Part shown: positions 24,471-29,488 of the stretch, one piece after another
Position numbering within the stretch: the first letter of the stretch is position 1
Layout: each line of letters begins with the position of its first letter
NCBI GenBank assembly: GCA_945900935.1
Contig: CAMDKT010000005.1
Location: 1-29,488, forward strand
Reading direction: 5' to 3'
Source of the DNA: Candidatus Sulfopaludibacter sp. SbA3
GTDB lineage: Bacteria; Acidobacteriota; Terriglobia; Bryobacterales; Bryobacteraceae
Length of the DNA: 29,488 bases
Notes under the pieces: generated by a model
The model's database searches: none
What the model was told of the DNA's origin: nothing
What the model saw: only the letters and a program-made list of their open reading frames with translations
Translations under genes and position numbers: made by a program

Positions 24471-25658
24471 TTACCCCGCGAGCTCCGCCAGCGGGCGATC
24501 GCTAGTCGCAAATTTGTCGATCAGGAGCCCCATCCGCTGCGCCAGCGACAAGTGTAGATTCGCCAAGTTGGTCGACTGCTGGTAAGTAACCAGCCGGCCC
24601 GTCTTGATCGTTCCGCCGCCGCGGCCGGCCACCATCATCGGCAAGTTCAGCGGCGAGTGGTCATTGCCATCACCCAGGCTCCCGCCATAGACAATCATGC
24701 TGTTGTCGAGCAGCGTGCCCCGGTTCGGCTCGCGAATCTGCTTCAGCCGGTTGAGGAAGAAAGCCATCTGCTTGTGATGCCAAGTCTGCACGCGAGCGAA
24801 CATCGCCCGCTTCTGCTCCACGGAATCCCACGAAGTCGTGCCGTCGTCGTCGCTCTTGCCGTCGGCGTTGCCGTAATGCGACAGCGCGTGCCAGGTGCCC
24901 CGCACGTCGTCGATGAAGTTGAAGTAACGGTTCGATTGCCCATGGTCGAGCATAAACGTGCAGACGCGCATCGCATTTGTCTGGAAGGCCAACACCACCA
25001 GATCCATCATGATCCGCATGTAGTTCTCGTGGCCCGAAGGAATGCCCGGCGCCGGCGCCACCAGCGTATCGGTCAACGCCCGGTCGCGGCCCATCTCCTG
25101 CGTCTGTCTCTCTGGAAACTCAATGCGTTTCTACAGCGCGCGGATCGAGTCGAAGTACTGATCCAGCCGGCTCTGGTCCGCCTGGCTGACAGTGCGCCGT
25201 AGCGACTCGGCGTCCGCCAGCGCCAGGTCCATCGCCGAACGATCCGTCGCACCTTCCCGGCGCGGAAAGATACGGTCGAACACCACGCGAGGCTCGATCT
25301 CGCGCGACAGCGGCTGATCACCCGTCCCGCCCCACGACAGCGTATTCCGCGGCAGCGAGTTGGAAACGAAGCCCTCCCCTTTTAGCGATAGCTCCAGCGA
25401 AGGCAGCGGCGTCTCCCGACCCGTATGTTTGGCCACTAACTGATCCACCGAAATGCCGCCCGCATGGATCTTCACGCTGTCATAGTCGTAGCCGGTCCGC
25501 CAAGTTGGCGGAGCCTTGACATGCCCGTGACCCACCGGCTTCCACAGATTGGTGGGAATCAGCAGGTCTTCTTTCAATGGCCCCAGCGGCTTCATCCACT
25601 CGTTCAGTTCGAGAATTCGCCCATCCGGCGCCACCTTCCGAATTTGCGAGATCCACAA
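24471..25658 (-). pseudogene. DUF1552 protein remnant: N-terminus lost and one in-frame TAG
   Basis: Two open segments in the same frame, 25658-25134 and 25130-24471, form one DUF1552 protein split by TAG at 25131-25133. The upstream part has LNEWMKPLGPLKEDLLIPTNLW, HAGGISVDQLVAKHTG, LPSLELSLKGEGF and EIEPRVVFDRIFP. The stop falls in DQYFDSIRAL-stop-KRIEFPERQ, where the family usually has glutamate (GAG to TAG is one change). The downstream part has TFMLDHGQSNRYF, LDNSMIVYGGSLGDGNDHS and LPMMVAGRGGGTIKTGRL. Only about 395 codons remain, and the signal peptide plus the first strand are missing: homology begins about 40 bp after the DUF1501 stop codon, with no usable start except TTG 25658. DUF1552 proteins are exported and of unknown function, usually paired with cytochrome-c-like DUF1592-type proteins, a partner that is absent here. 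Confidence 0.82.
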
Positions 25659-25693
25659 TCCGCGAGGAGCTCTTCGACTGGACCGATCCGGCT

Positions 25694-27103
25694 CTAGGCC
25701 AGCGCCTCTTTCATGACGTGCCCATGCACATCGGTCAGGCGCATGTCGCGGCCATTGAACCGATAGGTCAGTTTCTCGTGATCGATCCCAACCGCCCGCA
25801 GAATGGTGGCATGCAGGTCGTAAACCGACTTCGGGTTCTCAACGGCCCGGTATCCGTAGTCATCTGTCGCGCCGATGATGGTCCCACCCTTCACGCCGCC
25901 GCCAGCCAGCCACACACTGAAGCCGCTGGCGTTGTGATCACGGCCGTCCATTCGCTCGGAAATCGGCAGGCGTCCAAATTCTCCATGCCAGACAATCAGC
26001 GTGGAATCGAACAGACCACGGCTCTTTAGATCCTTGATCAGGCCTGCAATGGGGAGGTCGATCTCGCCGCAGTGCATGGTGTGATTTTTCTTGAGATCCC
26101 AGTGCGCGTCCCAGGAGGGATCGAAATTGCCGCCGCCGGAAAAGATCTGGACGTATCGCACACCGCGTTCCACCAGACGGCGAGCCATCAGGGCCTGACG
26201 GCCAAAATACTCCGTCGGCTGTTCATCCACCCCGTAGAGTTTCCGGGTGGCAGCGGACTCTTTGCTGATGTCGATCGCGTCGGTCGCCGACGTCTGCATC
26301 CGGAAGGCGAGTTCGTACGAGTAGATCCGGGCGGAAAGTTCGCCGTCGCCCGGGTTCTGATCGAGATGCTTCTGGTTCAGCTTTTCGACGAGGTTGAGCC
26401 ATTTCCGTTGCTCTTGCAGCCCCTGCCCCGCCGGCGGTTTCAGATCGATAATCGGATCGCCGGTGGGACGGAATGGCGTCCCTTGGTAGGAAGCCGGCAT
26501 ATAGCCGTTGCTCCAATTCGGCGCGCCGTTGATCGGACCGCCGCGGTAATCGGTAAAGACAATGAACCCGGGCAGATTCTCGTTTTCGGTACCAAGTCCA
26601 TAGGTGACCCAACTGCCGACGCTGGGATGGCCGGCCAGGATCGATCCGGTATTCATCTGGAACAGCGCCGGTCCATGCGCCGGGCTCAGCGCGTGCATGG
26701 ACCGGATCAGCGCCAGGTCGTCAGCATGCCCGGCCACGTGCGGGAACAGTTCGGATATCTCCATGCCACACTGGCCGTGTCTCTTGAACTGGAACGGCGA
26801 CGGCATCAGACCGCCAGGGTTGCCCATGATCGTTACAACAGGGCCGACATCGGTCATGGCCTCGCCTTGGCGCTTCAGCAATAAGGGCTTCGGATCAAAG
26901 GTGTCCACCTGACTCACGCCGCCGTAGCAGAAGATCGAGATGACGGCTTTCGCCTTGGCGGGCAGGTGCGGCGCTTTCGGCGCCAAGGGGGACTGGGTGG
27001 CCGCAAATCCTTGTTTGGTCAACAGGTCCGCCAGGGCCAGGCGGCCGATACCGCCGCCCAAGCTACCCAATAACTCACGTCGCGAATGGAATCGTTCTTT
27101 CAT
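25694..27103 (-). CDS. DUF1501-family Tat-exported protein
   Basis: The protein has 469 residues. ATG 27103 overlaps the stop of the upstream gene by four bases (ATGA), indicating coupled translation. A twin-arginine-like leader (HSRRELLGSLGGGIGRLALA, residues 6-25) is followed by the family sequence: AKAVISIFCYGGVSQVDTFDPKP (about 51-73), PHVAGHADDLALIRSMH, HGPALFQMNTG, SVGSWVTYGLGTENENLPGF, and the C-terminal IVWHGEFGRLPISERMDGRDHN with conserved histidine and acidic residues, then YDLHATILRAVGID and NGRDMRLTDVHG. DUF1501 proteins are related in fold to the alkaline phosphatase/sulfatase group, but their reaction is not established. Pairing with a DUF1549-DUF1553 protein is the usual arrangement in Planctomycetes and Solibacteres. 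The gene appears complete and ends at TAG 25694-25696. Confidence 0.9.
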   Translation of the reverse strand: MKERFHSRRELLGSLGGGIGRLALADLLTKQGFAATQSPLAPKAPHLPAKAKAVISIFCYGGVSQVDTFDPKPLLLKRQGEAMTDVGPVVTIMGNPGGLMPSPFQFKRHGQCGMEISELFPHVAGHADDLALIRSMHALSPAHGPALFQMNTGSILAGHPSVGSWVTYGLGTENENLPGFIVFTDYRGGPINGAPNWSNGYMPASYQGTPFRPTGDPIIDLKPPAGQGLQEQRKWLNLVEKLNQKHLDQNPGDGELSARIYSYELAFRMQTSATDAIDISKESAATRKLYGVDEQPTEYFGRQALMARRLVERGVRYVQIFSGGGNFDPSWDAHWDLKKNHTMHCGEIDLPIAGLIKDLKSRGLFDSTLIVWHGEFGRLPISERMDGRDHNASGFSVWLAGGGVKGGTIIGATDDYGYRAVENPKSVYDLHATILRAVGIDHEKLTYRFNGRDMRLTDVHGHVMKEALA

Positions 27104-29337
27104 GGTCGGTATACAAACTCGTTCAGACTGAATAGTGCTTGGCAGAACCCGGCCAGTCCATCGGCGGAGTCCTTCAGGTAGGTCATCGCCGCCACGCGTT
27201 CCGATTCCGCCGGCAAACGCCCGAGCGCAACTCGATATGCGCTCTCGATCTGTTCTCGCGGGTCGTCGCCGGCCTCGCGGCGTAACCGTTCCGCGAAGCG
27301 CTGGGCGTGAAGAATAACGAAGGAGTCATTCATCAGAAACAGCGCCTGGGGGGCGACCGTAGAGCGGTTGCGGCGATCGCAGGAATTCACGAGATTCGGT
27401 TGGTCATAGGCTTCAAACAGGGGATACCGAATGCTGCGCTTGGAGTACACATATAGGCTGCGACGCCAAGTGGAGGCATCCTGTTCCGGCTTACCCGGCC
27501 ATGTGCGTTTCGTGCTCGACTGGAACAGCTCCGGATTAATGTAGGGATACACGCAAGGCCCGCCGAGCGTTCGATCGATCGAGCCCGCAACGGCGAGGAT
27601 GCTGTCACGGATGGCCTCGGCTTCGAGCCGCACGCGCGGCATGCGCCAAACGAGTTTGTTTTCCGGATCTTCGGTCACGCCGGCGGATTGGTCATCGCTC
27701 GACATCTGGTATGCCTGCGAAGTCATCATCAGCCGGTGCATGCTCTTGATGCTCCACCGGTTTGCGATAAATTCGGTGGCGAGCCAGTCGAGCAGTTCCG
27801 GATGTGTCGGACGGTCGCCGAGTTTTCCGAAGTTGCTCGGCGTGCGCACGATGCCTTCGCCGAAATGATGCTGCCAGAGGCGGTTCACCATCACCCGGGC
27901 GGTCAACGGATTTTCCGGCGAGGTCACCCATTCGGCGAATCCCCGACGCCGCCAACTCGATTTCGCATCCGCGGGCGGCTGGGCAAACTCGTACTCGTTT
28001 TCACGAGTCACCGACAACACGCCAGGGGTCATGGCCGGCCCTCTGGCGTCCAAGCCGCCGCGATGCAAGAAGTAGACGGGTTCCGGCTCGCGCCCCACCT
28101 CGCCGATCGCCATCGCGGTGGCGTAGGGTTTGGGCATTTTGCTGTCCAGTTCCGCGATTTCCGCCTTCAGTTCCGCGTGCCTGGCTTTCTCCGCGGGCGA
28201 CATGCGTCCGACAACCTGCGCCTCGCTGATGCGATTGGCCAGCGTATCCGACCGCAGCGTCTTTTCGATCTGAAGCACGTTGAGCTTCTGCCCTTCGGTT
28301 CGGTCGCGCTCGGGTGTGCGCCAAGCGGTCTGCAGGTACTCGGGCAGGGTTCCGATGTAGGCGTCAACCAAGTGGTCCCGGTGCGGTTTTTCCATCGCCG
28401 TCTTGGCTTCGTTAAGGGGCTTTTGCAGCGCCTGAATCCGTTTGATTTCCGCCTCGTGCGCCACGACGACGTCGGCATTGACCAAGGGAAACTTCACATC
28501 CTTGATTGAAAAAAACACCGCTTGCATGCGGTAGTAATCTTTCTGCGGAATCGGGTCGAACTTGTGATCGTGGCAGCGCGCGCAGCCGACAGTTACGCCG
28601 AGAAACGCTAGAGAAGTGGTACTGATGACATCGTCGATCGAATCCTGGCGCGCGCGTGCACCTCCGCCGTTCTCGACGCCAAGCTGGAGAAAACCGGTGG
28701 CAATCATCGCGTCGGAGGAAACGGGCGCATATTCATCGCCCGCCAGTTGCTCCTTGAGGAACTGGTCGTAGGGCTTGTCGCCGTTGAACGCTCGCACGAG
28801 GTAGTCACGATAGCGCCAAGCCTCGGGACGGTCTACGTCGAACTCGAAGCCGCCCGAGTCCGCATAGCGAACCAAGTCCAGCCAATGGCGGGCCCAACGC
28901 TCACCGTAGTGGGGCGAGGCCAGCAGCTTGTCCACGAGGTTTTCCCACGCCTTCGGCGAGTTGTCAGCGACAAACGCGTCGATTTCTTCAGGTGATGGCG
29001 GAAGCCCGAGCAGATCCAGGTACGCCCTGCGGATCAATGCGCGGCGAGTGGCCGGGCGTGAGGGCGCCAGTTTGCGATCCGCCATGGCCTTCCGCAGAAA
29101 CGCGTCAACCGGATTGCCGGCCCACGCCGAATCGGCAACCGGAGGAGGAGTGGAGCGCACAGGTTTTCGAAACGCCCAATACTCTCGCTCCTGTCTGGTA
29201 ATGGGGCGCTCGGCGATTCTCTGCTCGCTAGCGGCCGGTTCCGTTTGGGTCGCGACGCCTTTCAGCTCGCCGCCTCCCTCAATCCAGTGCCGTAGAATCT
29301 CGATGTCTTCGTCCGGCAGCTTCTTGCCTGGAGGCAT
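27100..29337 (-). CDS. DUF1549-DUF1553 (Planctomycete surface-type) protein, N-terminal cytochrome-c-like domain truncated
   Basis: The readable protein has 745 residues from ATG 29337. It starts abruptly at MPPGKKLPDEDIEILRHWIEGGG, normally the final segment of the Planctomycete-type cytochrome c domain, so signal peptide and first CxxCH are missing. The frame continues upstream as QSKRHWPS before ATG, then to TGA 29389-29391, with no start. DUF1549 follows (about 75-280; LIRRAYLDLLGLPPSPEEI, SPHYGERWARHWLDLVRYADS, and haem-type CARCH at 252-256 in GCARCHDHKFDPIP). A charged linker of about 280-410 precedes DUF1553 (about 465-730; FAEWVTSPENPLTARVMVNRLWQHHFGEGIV, APQALFLMNDSFV, YRVALGRLPAESE). 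The family is exported and of unknown function, usually with a DUF1501 partner, here coupled by an ATGA overlap. The truncated product probably lacks export, so it may be non-functional. Confidence 0.85.
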   Translation of the reverse strand: MPPGKKLPDEDIEILRHWIEGGGELKGVATQTEPAASEQRIAERPITRQEREYWAFRKPVRSTPPPVADSAWAGNPVDAFLRKAMADRKLAPSRPATRRALIRRAYLDLLGLPPSPEEIDAFVADNSPKAWENLVDKLLASPHYGERWARHWLDLVRYADSGGFEFDVDRPEAWRYRDYLVRAFNGDKPYDQFLKEQLAGDEYAPVSSDAMIATGFLQLGVENGGGARARQDSIDDVISTTSLAFLGVTVGCARCHDHKFDPIPQKDYYRMQAVFFSIKDVKFPLVNADVVVAHEAEIKRIQALQKPLNEAKTAMEKPHRDHLVDAYIGTLPEYLQTAWRTPERDRTEGQKLNVLQIEKTLRSDTLANRISEAQVVGRMSPAEKARHAELKAEIAELDSKMPKPYATAMAIGEVGREPEPVYFLHRGGLDARGPAMTPGVLSVTRENEYEFAQPPADAKSSWRRRGFAEWVTSPENPLTARVMVNRLWQHHFGEGIVRTPSNFGKLGDRPTHPELLDWLATEFIANRWSIKSMHRLMMTSQAYQMSSDDQSAGVTEDPENKLVWRMPRVRLEAEAIRDSILAVAGSIDRTLGGPCVYPYINPELFQSSTKRTWPGKPEQDASTWRRSLYVYSKRSIRYPLFEAYDQPNLVNSCDRRNRSTVAPQALFLMNDSFVILHAQRFAERLRREAGDDPREQIESAYRVALGRLPAESERVAAMTYLKDSADGLAGFCQALFSLNEFVYRP

Positions 29338-29488
29338 GGATGGCCAATGCCGCTTACTTTGTGTAGCAGAGCGGTATTTTGCTGAAGTTCAAATTATCTG
29401 CTGGACATTTTCGCCGCCGCTGGGTATAGTTTGTTGGATGGGTCCACCAGAACAATTAGTGTAAGCCTTGAGAAGATCGGTCTCGACG
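29338..29488. other. Non-coding edge region with a probable foreign sequence boundary
   Basis: From about 29359 to the end, the sequence is more AT-rich than its surroundings and does not encode the expected start of the DUF1549-DUF1553 protein on any minus-strand frame. TGTAGCAG at 29363 or thereabouts and the GGACATTTTCGCC stretch near 29403 resemble the ends of some insertion sequences, but only one side is visible and no transposase can be read. I see no other gene here. Confidence 0.35.

Overview
The window looks like a chromosomal segment of an acidobacterium of the Solibacter/Bryobacter type (Acidobacteriota). The evidence is compositional and family-based. The DNA is GC-rich. There are three very long outer-membrane receptors of the Oar/TonB type with an N-terminal carboxypeptidase-regulatory-like domain and no SusD partner. 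They sit with a CRTAC1/ASPIC-UnbV protein, Tat-exported Gfo/Idh/MocA oxidoreductases, DUF3500, and the DUF1501, DUF1552 and DUF1549-DUF1553 proteins that are abundant in Planctomycetes and Solibacteres. This is taxonomic inference, not a database result. I saw no tRNA, rRNA or CRISPR array.

Layout. Positions 1-1669 hold the end of one Gfo/Idh/MocA oxidoreductase and a complete second one. Positions 1765-2959 are a decayed MFS permease (two frameshifts plus an in-frame TAA). Two receptors diverge from a 183-bp control region at 6318-6500, which has a sigma70-like promoter and a perfect 17-bp dyad of FadR/GntR type. The rightward receptor is followed 4 bp later by a seven-motif FG-GAP/ASPIC-UnbV protein, which converges with and overlaps a TPR lipoprotein-like or exported gene. 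A Tat-exported nucleoside-hydrolase-like protein follows (12467-13474). Then comes a complete IS1380-like insertion sequence, 13489-15357, with imperfect terminal repeats beginning CCT and a 5-bp target duplication TTGTA.

The rightward block 15427-24389 reads as one catabolic locus: a third receptor (interrupted by one in-frame TAG), two tandem paralogous beta-propeller glycosidase-like exported proteins, a DUF3500 protein and a Tat-exported Gfo/Idh/MocA oxidoreductase, with gaps of 2, 24, 91 and -1 bp. The likely theme is import and oxidative or hydrolytic processing of a glycoside; the substrate is not readable from sequence. The leftward block 29337-24471 holds a DUF1549-DUF1553 protein, DUF1501 and a DUF1552 remnant. 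It is damaged at both ends: the first gene has lost its cytochrome-c-like N-terminus and the last has lost its N-terminus and carries an in-frame TAG.

Gene decay is therefore a major feature: the MFS permease, the third receptor, DUF1552 and the DUF1549-DUF1553 protein are all broken or truncated, while neighbouring genes are intact. TAG ends at least five intact genes here, so genome-wide TAG recoding is unlikely.
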